DNA from: Takakia lepidozioides
Lineage: Eukaryota; Streptophyta; Takakiopsida; Takakiales; Takakiaceae
Direction of reading: 5' to 3'
NCBI GenBank assembly: GCA_030704615.1
Contig: CM060733.1
Location: forward strand, 52,390,001-52,454,000
DNA: 64,000 bases
Made by a program: the position numbers and the translations under genes. Of this stretch, positions 1 through 11,001 are shown piece after piece; within the stretch, counting starts at the first letter, position 1, and each line of letters begins with the position of its first letter. The notes under the pieces are model-generated. The model searched no databases and had not been told where the DNA came from. It worked only from the letters and a program-made list of their open reading frames with translations.

Positions 1-879
1 GATCCAAAGTTTACGAGTAAATTCTGGAGAGCACTTTGGAAGAAGATGGGGACGAGGCTGAAGATGAGCACCGCCTTCCGACCTACGACGGACGGCCAAA
101 CGGAAAGAGTGAATTCCGTAGTGAAGCAATTCTTGCGGAATTACGTGTCGGCAGACCAATCAGACTGGATGGAACACTTAGACGCGGCAGAGTTCTGTTA
201 TAATAACACAGAACACTCCGCGACGGGAGTTTCCCCTTTTGTGTTGGTCTATGGAAAAGCACCTCTGGTGCCGACAAGTTGGGCCGCCCAGGACGTTGAG
301 GAACCGGCAGTAGCGGCGGTACTGGAAGAACGCGAGCGTTTGTTGAAGCTCGCAAAGTACAACATTGCCAAAGCTAGGAAACGGTGTGAAAGGCAGGCGA
401 ATCGGAAGCGGAGGGAAGTGAAGTTTGAGGCAGGCACAGAGGTCTGGTTGAACATCAAGAATTTTCGACTACCTCCGGAAGTGAGTCCGAAGTTCGTACC
501 TCCGTATGCGGGCCCCTTTCGCATTCGGAGGGTTATGAATGAGGATGTGTATGAATTGGAGCTGCCGGCAAACACCAAGGTGCACCCAGTATTCCATGTC
601 TCCCTTTTGAAGCCTTACTTCAAAGATGAAGCACATCCGAATCGGCATCAAGTGTTGCGTCCGCCACCTATGCTGTTGGATCATGAAAATGAACCTGAGT
701 ACGAGGTGGAGGCAATACTGAAGTCGAGGAGGTTCAAGAACCGAGAAACGGAGTATCTCGTCAAATGGAAGGGCTATCATCTTGTGGAGGCATCTTGGGT
801 GCGTGCCTCAGAAATGGGAAACGCATCCGAGGCGGTTGCAGCTTTCGAAGGGCGACCTCAAAAGCGGAAGAAGCGTTGA
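1..879 (+). CDS. Integrase C-terminal half with chromodomain (gypsy pol, partial)
   Basis: The frame is open from base 1 to the stop at 877-879 and continues upstream of the window. It opens with the DPKFTSKFW segment that carries the second catalytic aspartate of retroviral-type integrases. The glutamate follows in DGQTERVNS at about residue 37. The GPFRI-type integrase C-terminal fold and the HPVFHVSLLKPY motif come next, which in chromoviruses directly precede the chromodomain. The last 50 residues (YEVEAIL, YLVKWKGY, SWVRASEM) are a chromodomain with the usual aromatic and WKGY positions. Known role of the family: insertion of element cDNA, with the chromodomain biasing the target site. 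No frameshift or stop is seen in this segment. Confidence 0.93.
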   Translation, partial: DPKFTSKFWRALWKKMGTRLKMSTAFRPTTDGQTERVNSVVKQFLRNYVSADQSDWMEHLDAAEFCYNNTEHSATGVSPFVLVYGKAPLVPTSWAAQDVEEPAVAAVLEERERLLKLAKYNIAKARKRCERQANRKRREVKFEAGTEVWLNIKNFRLPPEVSPKFVPPYAGPFRIRRVMNEDVYELELPANTKVHPVFHVSLLKPYFKDEAHPNRHQVLRPPPMLLDHENEPEYEVEAILKSRRFKNRETEYLVKWKGYHLVEASWVRASEMGNASEAVAAFEGRPQKRKKR

Positions 880-900
880 TGGGGACATCAACCTTGGAGC

Positions 901-913
901 GTGGGGGAGGAAA
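901..913 (+). other. Polypurine tract
   Basis: A 13-base run of purines broken by one T (GTGGGGGAGGAAA) lies 22 bases after the pol stop and directly before a TG dinucleotide. This is the expected position of the plus-strand primer of an LTR element. Confidence 0.6.
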
Positions 914-2510
914 TGCATGCTTAGCCCGGTTTAGCTAGCTCGGGAATCCGATTGCAAAAACTTGTATTGTACAAAAATTTGTTATAAAGGAAATGGGTTC
1001 CAAATATTGTGCGTCCTATTGTGTTTGGAATGGGGATGCATGGTGTGGTTGACTGGTGTGTAAGATGCATGCTAGCTTACAAAAGTGGGAGAGGTAAATT
1101 GGGTTAATCGTGTGTTTGCACAGTGCCGAAATCGGGTGACTCCCATCCAAGGGGCAAGGAAACTTGCGCCTTATTTGGGAGTTCACGTGCTAGTGCGCAC
1201 CTGGCGCGTGCGCGTACTATAACTGCGCTACCGAGGGGGTTGCCTTGTAGTGCGGGCTAACGCGGAAGCTACGTGCTTCCGTTCACGTACTATAATCGTG
1301 TAGCCTCGGGACGAAGTCGTAGTGCGGCTTCGGCGTGTTCCCGTACCTCAGGCCAGCATTCCAAGGCGGACCCAATTGTAGTGATTGGGGCGCACGGTTG
1401 GTTCAAGGTTATCTTCCTAGTCAAAGAGGGTTCCAGGTGAACCCTCGCTCAAGGTGATGCCAAAAGCGGCATCATGAGCGATCGCAAGCAATGTTGTTGC
1501 AGTAAGGCGATTCGATCCTCGGGGAGGATCGTTCCTTGGCCTTGAAATAGGCCAAGAAGAGTGCACTGGGAGGAGCTGGAGAGGCTCCACCCTTGGCCGG
1601 GACTTGGAGGAAGTCGGTCAAACTAGCTAGTGGAGAGTAGAGTCAAGTGTGGGGTTTGGTTCTTTGCCATGGGACGCCATGGTACGGAAACAAACTCCTT
1701 GATGTGGGACGCCACAACTTGGATGTTCGTTTCTACAAAATGGACAAGTCGATGAGGACATCGACTCCCTGTTGGTAGGGGTGTGTGTCGCGGCCCTTTG
1801 CCTTGAGGGCAGGGGGTCGGGACACATGAGGGGCTGCCCCTGTGGTGGGGGCAGCGGCAGCGATAGGTATGGGGGGCTGAAGCACCCTTGAGTGCCCAAG
1901 GCACTCAAGGAGGCGGAGGCGCTCACTAGGTGGAGCCCCGCACACCGGGTTGCGGTGGAGGTGGCTCCACAAGGGGTGGTGGTAGCTTAGTGGGACTTAG
2001 TGGGGGTGGCATAGGACTCACCATGGGGTGGAGACCTCGAGGTGGGAGTCGTGGGGAGTCTTGGGACTCATCACGGTCCATTGGGGCCGCGGTGAGTGGG
2101 CCAAGACTCACCGCGACTCACCACCGGGAGTCGAGGGTTTTCGTGGTGGTTCGCCATAAAATGGCATGGCTGGTTATGAAACCCCCGCGGACAGCTACAG
2201 AAGTATATATAGGGAGTAGTAACCCCGAGAACGGTGCAAGCCCGTTGGTGACCAAAAACTAGTGAGTAAGCGAGCGAGCCGGAAAGCGACCAAAGAGTGG
2301 GGAGCTGTTCCGGACTGCCATCTACCAAAGGGAATTCTCCTAGTCCCAAACAGGTGGAGGGTTTTAGAGGGAAGCAAAAGGGGACCGTTATGTCCCGGTG
2401 AGCAGCCGAAACTCCAAGTTGGCCCGGCGGCCAGGTTGGGAGTCAGGCGCGCGCATCGAAGCGAGTAACTATGACTTGAAGGGGAGTTTACCGAAGTGAG
2501 GTGTGCGACA
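914..2510 (+). repeat. Putative 3' LTR of the chromodomain gypsy element
   Basis: It starts TGCATGC right after the polypurine tract and is read to end at GTGCGACA. At about 1.6 kb it would be a long LTR. It has no credible coding frame; the short ORFs inside look like chance. Two similar segments, around 1200-1230 and 1270-1310, carry the phrase CGTACTATAA next to GC-rich text. Only one LTR copy is in the window, so both ends are inferred. Confidence 0.5.
2204..2211 (+). promoter_or_regulatory. TATA box in the LTR
   Basis: TATATATA within the putative LTR, about 300 bp before its inferred end. This fits a U3 promoter with a downstream R/U5 region. No start site can be shown. Confidence 0.45.
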
Positions 2511-4263
2511 CTTGATGCCTCAAGTGCAAATCAAGCGCCCGCTTATATGCGACCTGTTCGGAACTCCTCTTAATCAACTTCTTGATCAAGTCCTTGAACA
2601 TCTCGCATTCTGTGCACTTAGCAAAGGTGCTTCCTGTTTTCCGAACCTCCACGTTAGGAAATATTTGATTCCGTATACGGCTTATAGCTGGCTGCGAGAC
2701 TCCTTTCAAACCGAACAGTCTGTTTGTCTGCACCCCAACTCCCCAACAATGTCAACGTCCACTGGGCAGTGGAGGTTCTACAAAGTGGAAGAACAAGAAA
2801 GAATGATGGCATCAAAAAGAATAAAATCATCCACAGTATTTTGAAAAACGAAAGGGGACAACGAATAAAAGTCACCTCGTTGGACTCCTCTTGAATTCTC
2901 TTCCAGTTCATTTCGGGTGGCAAAATTCTCAAAGTATCCTGACGTCCCTCTCCAATGCAACGTGTTTTGTGAGGCATAAGATCAGTATTGGCATTGATAA
3001 TGGACATAATGTTCCCCTCTGCCTGGGGTGTCCCTGGTCGCGGCCGCGTCCGTGGAAAGATGACAAACAGCCCTCTTTACTGAGCTTTTTGTACTCCATG
3101 TACGTTGATCTTCCAATTCCGTGTATTATCCACCATGCTTTCTCACAAACATCAACACCTTCTCTCATCGAATGACGAACCCCAAAATGCAGTACGAATT
3201 GCCAAGGTTTTTCTCCAATCAAAATACTGGCAGCACTGAAGCTTGCATCAAGGTTTGCTGCTCACCGACCTCACCTCATCCAAAGTAAGATTTTTCTTGC
3301 ACTTTTTTTAGTCCTCCATATTGGATGGATTCTTCTTCCTAGTAAAATGCATGTATGCTGCTTTCAATACGCCTGTACCATGGTCGTCATTCTCCATGTC
3401 ACTGCATGATCGTAGGAAATTTTCGAGATCAACAGAGAGTTGAGAACTTGGATTGAATATTTCAAAACGACTTCACATTATGGATGGGTCATGGCGCAGG
3501 TGGTACAAGAAGTCTTGTTTTTGTTAACGGCCTTTTCACAATCGACATCAGTGAACCGGACTCTCCAGAGATTGTTCTGGTGACCAGAACCCCAACATCG
3601 TCCTTTCCGAGTTTGTCATTCAGAATGATCTCGTTAGGAATGCATGCCTGAATTCGGCCTTCAAACAGGGCGTTTCCGTCCTCCCCAAGAAGAAGACACT
3701 GCAAGTTTCTCCAACAATCTCTCCCCAGACCTGCAGGCAGATCCCCTTTCAGTGTTTTGACATTGATAATCACTATCTTCTGTGATGGAATGACATCCTG
3801 GGTTTCTCGGGGATGCTGAATCCACAGTTTCATGCATGCGAACAAAGGACACGTCCCACACAACTGGAGTCCCAATGGCCTCCTTCAATGTGTCAGCATC
3901 CATGTGTCGATAAGGCAGAGGACACGAGCCGAATGCATCATCACAAAAGATCAGGGTAACTGAAATGGTGGACGAACACAAGTGGTGTCCATGGCAAGTT
4001 CCATCCCCAGAAACACTCAGGCAATCTCCTGAGGCAACAACTGAAGGAGATCCAGGAAGCGACAGAAACACCCTTTGGCCTACTTGGAACCCCAAGAAGT
4101 TAGTAACCTCCACTAGGCAGTGGAGGTTCACTAAAATCCTATTGCAGGACTGAAGATTAACTGAAGGAAAGAACGTTGTGCCACCGAAAGGAGAAACTTT
4201 AAGTATAACTTTTTCGACGGTTTTGAATGAGAAAAACAATATGGATTGAAAAAGTAAAGTCAA
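2511..4263 (-). pseudogene. Transposase-like gene remnant, truncated by the LTR
   Basis: Three coding patches on the minus strand look like one DNA-transposon gene. Patch 1 (about 4080-3490) has two similar modules with a VASGDCLSVSG / FEGRIQACIPN pattern, reminiscent of the domain found with plant CACTA-type transposases. Patch 2 (about 3222-2876) contains CEKAWWIIHGIGRSTYMEYK followed by an HGRG segment, a pattern I associate with a widespread family of uncharacterised transposases. It has one frameshift near 3015-3030. Patch 3 (2727-2511) has FPNVEVRKTG and CTECEMFKDL. Patches 2 and 3 are joined by an intron (2875-2728) with GT-AG ends and palindrome P1 inside. Coding stops exactly where the LTR begins. 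Family assignment is from memory of motif patterns and is tentative. Confidence 0.45.
2754..2777. repeat. P1 palindrome in an intron of the transposase-like gene
   Basis: Ten-base arms (AACGTCCACT and AGTGGAGGTT, one mismatch) flank the 4-base centre GGGC. It lies inside the 148-bp intron 2728-2875. Confidence 0.9.
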
Positions 4264-4521
4264 TGTTTAGATCTACACTGGGACTGATGAAACACAATTG
4301 GAATTAAATTGGATTACGAGGGCGGAGTATAGACTACATCTATCTGAACTGTTAGATGAAGTCACAAATGCCAACCTCCACTGGACAGTGGAGGTTGGAT
4401 GATATCTGTTGATGAAATCAACCACATGGATGAACAATGGATAATGAAGAAGCCCTCTGTAGATGAAAAATTGATTCTATGGATGGATGAATATTAATGT
4501 GGCGACTGCCCAGTGGAGGTT
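4105..4521. repeat. Three P1 palindromes (4105-4128, 4373-4396, partial 4505-4521)
   Basis: The first two have perfect arms AACCTCCACT and AGTGGAGGTT around the centres AGGC and GGAC. The third keeps the right arm only (CAGTGGAGGTTT). They sit upstream of the first recognisable coding patch of the minus-strand transposase-like gene, so probably in its introns or leader. Confidence 0.85.
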
Positions 4522-4529
4522 TGGGAATA

Positions 4530-6030
4530 ACTTTAGACAAAGAAAAGGAAATTTAGCTGGTGCACATGGAGAGTACAAAAAAAAATGAGTATCATACTAT
4601 CCTACGTGAGAAATGTGCAGTTGACACCTGAGACTAAGGAAGCAGGGAGAGACTTAGAGGCTGCTTCAGAAGTACCCTATGGGCAGAGTGGTGCAGGACA
4701 GGCAAAGAGGTACACGTTGTCCAGAGAGGTGCAGGATGTCCAGAGAGGTGCGTGAGAGAAAAGAAGCAAGTGAGAGGTTCAAAGTGGGAAGTTGGTGTTG
4801 TGTGGAGTCGGACGTTATATAGAGGTGACATGTAACTTTCATCTTTGAATCGCTCCAATGGCAGTGTGGTATGCTTTCTCCCGGATCGATTGTGGCCACC
4901 GTGGATTAAGGCGGAATCAAACGGCTTATTTCATTCGCGAAATCACGGCTTCATTGAAAGTGTGCACAATTTTCCATTTATTGACAGCAACCATTGTCAC
5001 ATTAATTATGGAACAAACGATAACGGCCGCGATCAGACTGAATTCTATCGTACTTGTACGTTAGTAGGACTACAAGTCTGGCATCATAATCGTGCGGCTC
5101 TGACAGCAGACTCTGGAATAAGCGTGAAGGATGTCGATTCTGACAAGTGGCCTGGAGAAATGAAGTCAGGCGGCTAATCGCCACCACTTATTCTGGACTG
5201 CACATTAACAATTGACCATTATAATTAGCTGGGAGGAATCCGGAGGTGAACCATAAAGCACTTTGAGATTGTTCTGTTTATATTTATCGTGCTGTTACAG
5301 TGAATAAAACACTTGGGTAGGGCGGGGCATTTCATGCTGGCGCATTGCATTGGACAGCGAGGGCGGTGCATTACAGGTGTGCGGAATGCTCTGCCGTGCA
5401 TTGCTTGCTTGCACATGTTTAATGTAGGGATGGACCCCTCGTGTCGGGTATCCCTCAATAAATGGGTAGTCCCTATGGTGGCTCTGGACCTTAAATCAAG
5501 GAATGCCCGACACGAGGGGCCATCTACTATCCTTAAAGCCGTATGTCACATGGCACTTGCGGGTGTTGTCAAGGAATATTGACGCCAAGCGGCTAACAGC
5601 CGAAAGTAATTGTGGATGGCTCATAATGAGACAATGATTATACAGTGTGACGAATCCGTAGGTACAACGTTGTGTCCTCTGGCAGATTGAGTTCGAAACG
5701 ACTGCCTAGGCGTGTCACGTGGGTGGTCACATGTGCGTTTGGGGCGTGGGTTAAGGTTTGTTGGCATCGAATCTATTTTAAGATTTTTGTAAGTGTGAGG
5801 GTTGCAGAGTCTGACCAATGGCGTCATTATAATCATTTCATCCTTTTTTCATTCGTATATCCAGTCGTCTGTCCAAACGTGTGTGCATTCGTGGAACAAA
5901 AGTTGAACTAATTTCATCTGTGTGGATGGACAGTATTAATGTTAGTTTGCGTGGATGGGGCAGAACATCCATTTGGGCCGCGCGACCATTCGATTTTGGA
6001 CGGAGGCGATGGTTCAGATCATCCTTGAAG
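4530..6030. other. Non-coding stretch with a strong inverted repeat
   Basis: I see no convincing gene. It contains 14-bp perfect inverted arms, CCCCTCGTGTCGGG at 5435-5448 and CCCGACACGAGGGG at 5506-5519, separated by 57 bp. The short ORFs here have no recognisable features. Confidence 0.5.
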
Positions 6031-6035
6031 GTCGC

Positions 6036-6042
6036 TTATAAG
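6036..6042 (+). promoter_or_regulatory. TATA-like box of the CTD-like repeat gene
   Basis: TTATAAG lies about 360 bp before the ATG at 6402 and is followed by a GAGA-rich leader (about 6115-6260) typical of a transcribed 5' UTR. The start site is not shown. Confidence 0.4.
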
Positions 6043-6401
6043 GGGTGCGCTATTTGAGCCCGGCCTTTGGGCTTCCCGTTTTCTACGCGTAAGCGCTGCG
6101 CGTGTGAGAGCTTAACAGTTGAGAGAGGAGAGCGTGAAAGAGAAGAGTTTTGGAGCTCGTTTTGCAGCAACTGGACACTGGAGCGTGGAGAGAAAGAGAG
6201 CAGACTTGGCCGAGTGCAGAGAGAGGAGAGGGTGAAAGGTGAGAGAGTGAAATAGGCGAAATTTGAAGAGCGGGGAGGAGAGACCGGACAGTGGCGAGTG
6301 GAGATTGACGAGTGTAGAGGCGAGAGCACCTTGCAATTACCGGCAGGCGGAGGTGCGGAAGAGAGTATCAAACAAAGGACCGTGGTTGCAGGGGCACCAA
6401 A

Positions 6402-8123
6402 ATGGCCGGCACAAGCAGGTACATCATTGAAAACTCTCTCTTTTCGTCTTCTGTTTCATGTTTTGTGTTTGGCCTGTTCTAAATTCATGTGTTGGCCTGT
6501 TCTCAGTTTTGTGTTGGCCCGCTCTCGATTCATGTGGCCTGTTCTAGATTCAATTCGTTTGGATCCTGCTTCATTCTATGCTGCACTGCACTGTCTTCAG
6601 TGCTTCAGTCCATGCTTTGGTGCACATTAGGTTTATGTTTCATTGTTTGCTTCGTTGTTTGCTTCAATCCTGTTTCATTCTCTGTCAATTCATTTCACTC
6701 CTACTCCATTCTGTGCTTCAGTGCATTCCTGCGTCATTGCTTCACTGTTGTTTTTCAATTCACCGATGGTTTGTAGGGTGGTTTTGTGTGGTGGTTTTGT
6801 GTGCAATTGGGTTTGTGTGTGCTTGTTCTGGTCGATTAGGGTAATGGTTTAGGGTGGCGGGAGATTACCGTGCTGGTTGTATTGCTTCTTTTGTTCATTG
6901 TGGTGGTTTTTTGAGGACAGTGGTTTCGAAAATGCCCGGATGTTTATTTCTCAACCGTTTTCTTGATCCCCAAATCCAACGTTAGTTTGTTCTTGTCAAT
7001 CAATAGTTGATGCATTTCTTCCCATTCAAATTCGATTCTGAATGGAAATTTTCATTTCTTATCCAATTTTGTCGAATTCGGCAATTCTGAAAAACCACGA
7101 TAGCCTAGTGTACTTGTATTCTACAATAGACATAGGCTAACAGTAGGCTTCGTGCAGGCCAGAGTAGACTATTCGTAGACCCATGTCATGCACATGAGGA
7201 ACCAGAAATTGGAACCTCCACTGCCCAGTGGACTGAATTCTGTATGGGGAAGCTGAATGGCATTTTTTCAAAGTAAGGACGAAATTGGATAATTCCGGGA
7301 CAATTGAAAATCAGTTTGAGACGATGTGGGAACAAGTGATGGAATCATATGTGTAACATACTTTCCAACGAGACTGGGATACGATAATTGGGAACCTCCA
7401 CTACCCAGTGGAGGTTCGATATTTCTTTGGGTCAACCAGTTACACACTTTGATTAGTTTTTATGTCAGAATGAGAAAGAGGAATGAGGTTGGGGAACCGG
7501 TGTCTGACGATGAGTACAAGACCGCCAGATTAAATTGGAGCAAGAGACGGTGTTTGGTAGACGTGATGGAAGCGGACCATCTAGATCAAAAACATGGTGT
7601 TTCGGAACCAGATGAAAAATCCAGTTGGGGGTCTACCGAGCCGAACAAAGTGTCTGTCAATGACGAAAATGTGACTGTAGAATCCCCGTGGAACGCATCC
7701 GAATCTCCGAACAATACACTTGAAGACATATGTAAGGATTCCCTGGAGGAAATAAGAGAAAGCGTTCATGTAAACAATGATATCAACGGATCTCCTGCCT
7801 ACTCCCAAGATTATCCGAAATACACCCCTTCAGACTATTCCCCGGACACATTGGCGGCGATACGAGTGACCGTTTTTGGATATCCTGCATCTCCGGGTTA
7901 CTCGCCAGCATCTCCTGAATCCACAACAGGATCTGAAGGATATTACCCTCCAAACTTCCTCCTGGACACTGCAACGACGGGGGGAGTCCTGGAACTACTG
8001 GACGTCTCCGGATCTCCAGGATACTCCCCTGCGTCTCCTAATAGTATCACCGGATCCCCAAAATATACCCCTCCAGACTATTCGCTTGATACACTCAGAG
8101 AGATAAGAAGGAGCATTCTGTAG
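6402..8123 (+). CDS. Small protein with RNA polymerase II CTD-like YSPASP repeats
   Basis: Two coding exons: 6402-6418 (MAGTS plus two bases) and 7469-8123, joined by a GT-AG intron (6419-7468). The phases match and give 223 aa. The ATG has a good context (CCAAAATGGCC) after a purine-rich leader, so I prefer this start to the in-frame codons inside the intron. The N-terminal half is acidic and charged. Residues about 110-223 contain imperfect repeats with SPGYSPASP (about 144-155 and 186-196) and DYSPDTL/DYSLDTL-xxIR units (about 127-138 and 208-219). The YSPASP pattern resembles the heptads of the RNA polymerase II C-terminal domain. No enzymatic domain is seen. Two P1 palindromes lie in the intron, and a ParB-like gene follows on the same strand. 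Function unknown; the CTD resemblance is by eye only. Confidence 0.7.
7213..7416. repeat. Two P1 palindromes in the intron of the CTD-like gene
   Basis: 7213-7232 keeps the left arm, the centre GCCC and part of the right arm. 7393-7416 has both 10-bp arms and the centre ACCC. Both are inside the intron 6419-7468. Confidence 0.88.
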
Positions 8124-8490
8124 TTCTTGGGTATATAATCTAGAATCGTCTGAATATAGTGCGAGAAGTTCCTTAGTATATTTTGGACGAATTAGGTTCG
8201 AAGATTTCTATTGTAGATTTGTCCTGTTTCACGATAATGTACTCAATGGCTCCTGAGCCTCATTTTCATTAAAGTTTTTTTCTACAACATCTGTAAAATA
8301 TGGAGGATTTCTCATTTCATTTAGGAAGCCTTGTACATACAAACCTCCACTGTCCAGTGGTGGTTCTCATTTCTGGAATGATGGATGCTAGTAAGAGGGA
8401 TCCTGTTATTTGATTATCTAATGAATTTGTGTTTGGTTGTAACGGGGTTGTAACAGAAGACATCCTATACCACCAGATTGCGTCCCGAGA
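8124..8490 (+). other. 3' UTR and intergenic stretch with a P1 palindrome
   Basis: It follows the stop at 8123 and contains ATTAAAG at about 8269, a possible poly(A) signal. A P1 copy lies at 8342-8365 with the centre GTCC and one arm mismatch. No gene is seen. Confidence 0.5.
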
Positions 8491-11001
8491 TTGATTGGAG
8501 ATATTTGTGGCGCATTCGTATGCCGGAAGCCCTCACATTTCAAAACTGAGCATACCGCAATTTTTGAGCTTAACCCAGAGGTGACAGATTGGGGCATCGT
8601 GCCTGTCGGTACACCTCCTGATCACAAACTGTCTTTTCATTACAAAAGTCTCGGAGTAATAACAGACTTAAAATAGAGCTTGAATCTGAAGAGGAAAACC
8701 CGATGTTGGTTTTGTTCCTGCATGAGGATGCGAGAACCCCCAGGACGTTTGGTTTCAAAGTGGAGGTGGGTCGTCTAAACAAGTCGTTGATGAGTGAATG
8801 CATTGCACTGGGTTTTAGATTTCCAGACGAGGGCTCAGTATTTACCGACGTAGGTTTGTCGAGGGCCTGGAGTATTTTTCTGGATCTTCTGCACGCAATG
8901 GGGAACGACATTCGCAAGAAGCGAGCACTACAAGAAGCATCAAAGCTGAAGAAGGGAAAACGCAAGTCGTCGACAACCGGCAATGATGACAATGAGGCCA
9001 GGACTTCCGCAGGAAAGAAGAAATAGAAGGAGGATCAGGATCCAACATTGATATCAGATAACAAGAGACCTAAAGCTGGGGAGATTTTTGACAATGAAAA
9101 ATGCGAGAAGATGGAGGAGAGGCTCACGAAGGAATACAATGATGTATTTCCATTCGGATTCGAGAGAGTACCTTCCTTGTGAAGGTTTTCATGATGGAAC
9201 TAGCTCCAAGGAGCATGGTTTACAGGCCGTTAAATATCAAGCATAAGGACGAAGTGAAAGCGCGACTCTTCCAACTTCATTTGTTCGACTCCAAACATCC
9301 GGTGTATCTTGCGCCAATCAACCCTTCCAATCCAGAGAAGATTGCTTCATCGCGACCGAAGCAATGGAAAGAGATGGACGTATCAAGGTTCTTCGTAATT
9401 GGTGGACAACACACCATCGTGGCAGCAAAGGTAATGGACTTCATTTCCTCCCAGACCTCTCTTTTAACGAACCTCCACTGGGCAGTGGAGGTTGGTGTTG
9501 AACTACAAAATTGGATATGTCCCCACACTTTCAACTCTCTCACCTATTTTACATTAACTGTAGCAGGAACTTCTCGAGGATCTTGCCGACAGCGAACTGA
9601 AGGAGTACTACCGGGAGTGGCCTGCGAAGATTGTATGGTCTACCGATGAACAAAGGCTCCTGAAGTTGTCAAAGCTCCTCAACGATCCCAATAAGACGCA
9701 AAAGTTTGATACAACAATGCCAGAGAAAGTTGCACATGCGCGAATATTATTCAACCTGAGGGGGAAGCCAAAGAAATACAACGATCACACCACCAAGTCC
9801 GAGACGAAACAATGTAAGGTATGCATTTATGGAATCAAAATCTACTATTCACATTCATTTTATGCTAAAGAATACTTCTGTTGTCGGAGTGACAACTAAT
9901 TTATCCCTGGATGAGTGTGTAGGAGTTCATGTTTGCCTGTCATTTGATACTTGAAATGGGTAGCATTAAGGAGGCAATGGTCCTGGTACTTTGCGACGAC
10001 GACATTTGGAAGATTTGGGAAGATGTTTTCAAAAACTGGGAGCAGGGAAAGCTACTCGACCCGCTTGGGATACAGTACAAGGGTGAACAGCAACAGCTCA
10101 CGAAATCTGCTATCGCAAAGCTGCAAGGGTTGAATAGATGGTAGCTGATAAAAGTTGCGCAGAAAATCCTGGACCTGAAATTGACCATTCGAGATTACAA
10201 AGGTCAAGACAAATCAATTCAAGGCATGAACAAATACATAGACGACATGAAAAATGCGTCGGTTTATTGTCGACGATGTGATGGAAGTGTTGGGGTGGCC
10301 TCGTAGGAGCAAACAGTGCACGGAACCGTACACTAAGGACGAGTGGCGTGAAGTGAAGAGAAAATACCACTTCAATAAGGCAGAGTTCTCAACATTTAAA
10401 GACAAACTGGTGACGGATTACATCCAAAGCAAGATCAAGATGAACATGGAGACAAAACCACTCACGGCCGCTTTTGTTAAGTACGTCTCCTCCATCAAGA
10501 AAGCTTATGATGATAGAGAGGATGCCATGGCGATTATTTCAGCGAGTTTCAAGACTCATTACGCTATCATGGGTGGAGAAACAAAATTTGCCGATGCCAA
10601 GTCCCGTCTACGACTCGCACCGAAGAAACGGTTTGACAACATAGCAATGGTGTTCGTCAATACAATTTCTGAAGACGACTTTGTGGTATTTGAGTCCAAG
10701 GATTATGTGAACATACTGGAGACCTTTGTGGCTCAGAAAATGAACACGAGTGCTTTTGTTTTCTTCTCGACGCAACCGTCCTCGGCCAATCTGGTTTCCT
10801 ACATCCAAAATGGACACGGAAGAACATCGTATCTTGTCCGTCAGGGATTTTATGTTCCGGGAGAGTATGAAAATATTTACAAAACAGCACGAAGACTTTC
10901 TCTCGGACTGTACTGTGCCTGGACTATGTTTTTCCAGCGACACCTGAGGAGATGCAGAATCCGGACGAGCACACCTCCACCGTACTCTTAATCGAGCCAA
11001 T
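8491..11001 (+). pseudogene. Degraded ParB-like / methyltransferase-like gene
   Basis: Coding patches at about 8491-9178, 9179-9430, 9567-9818, 9923-10250 and 10254-10991 read as one protein. Two GT-AG introns keep phase: 9431-9566 (with a P1 copy) and 9819-9922. The patch ending at 9430 carries FFVIGGQHTIVAAK, similar to the GxHR-xxA box of ParB/sulfiredoxin-type domains and placed like DGNHRLLAW in the intact gene at 14.9-20.1 kb. The last patch has DDFVVFESKDY then AFVFFSTQPS, resembling the motif IV-V region of that gene's methyltransferase. In-frame TAG codons at 9024 and 10142 and frameshifts near 9165 and 10250 argue for a pseudogene. The true start is not identifiable. The relationship to the intact gene is inferred from motif order, not alignment. 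Confidence 0.5.
9470..9493. repeat. P1 palindrome in an intron of the ParB-like gene
   Basis: Perfect 10-bp arms around GGGC, inside the 136-bp GT-AG intron 9431-9566. Confidence 0.92.

Larger units (their letters stand above)
1..2510 (+). mobile_element. 3' end of a chromodomain Ty3/gypsy retrotransposon
   Basis: The element runs in from the left edge. It holds the end of the integrase with a chromodomain, a purine-rich tract, and then a long non-coding stretch with a TATA box that I read as the 3' LTR. The 5' part lies outside the window, so LTR identity and target-site duplication cannot be tested. The right boundary at 2510 is inferred from a TG...CA frame and from the abrupt start of transposase-like coding on the other strand at 2511. 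Confidence 0.75.

Noticed and set aside
1930-2262. Short ORF in the first LTR
   Set aside because: Gly/Arg-rich translation of a GC-rich LTR; no gene features.
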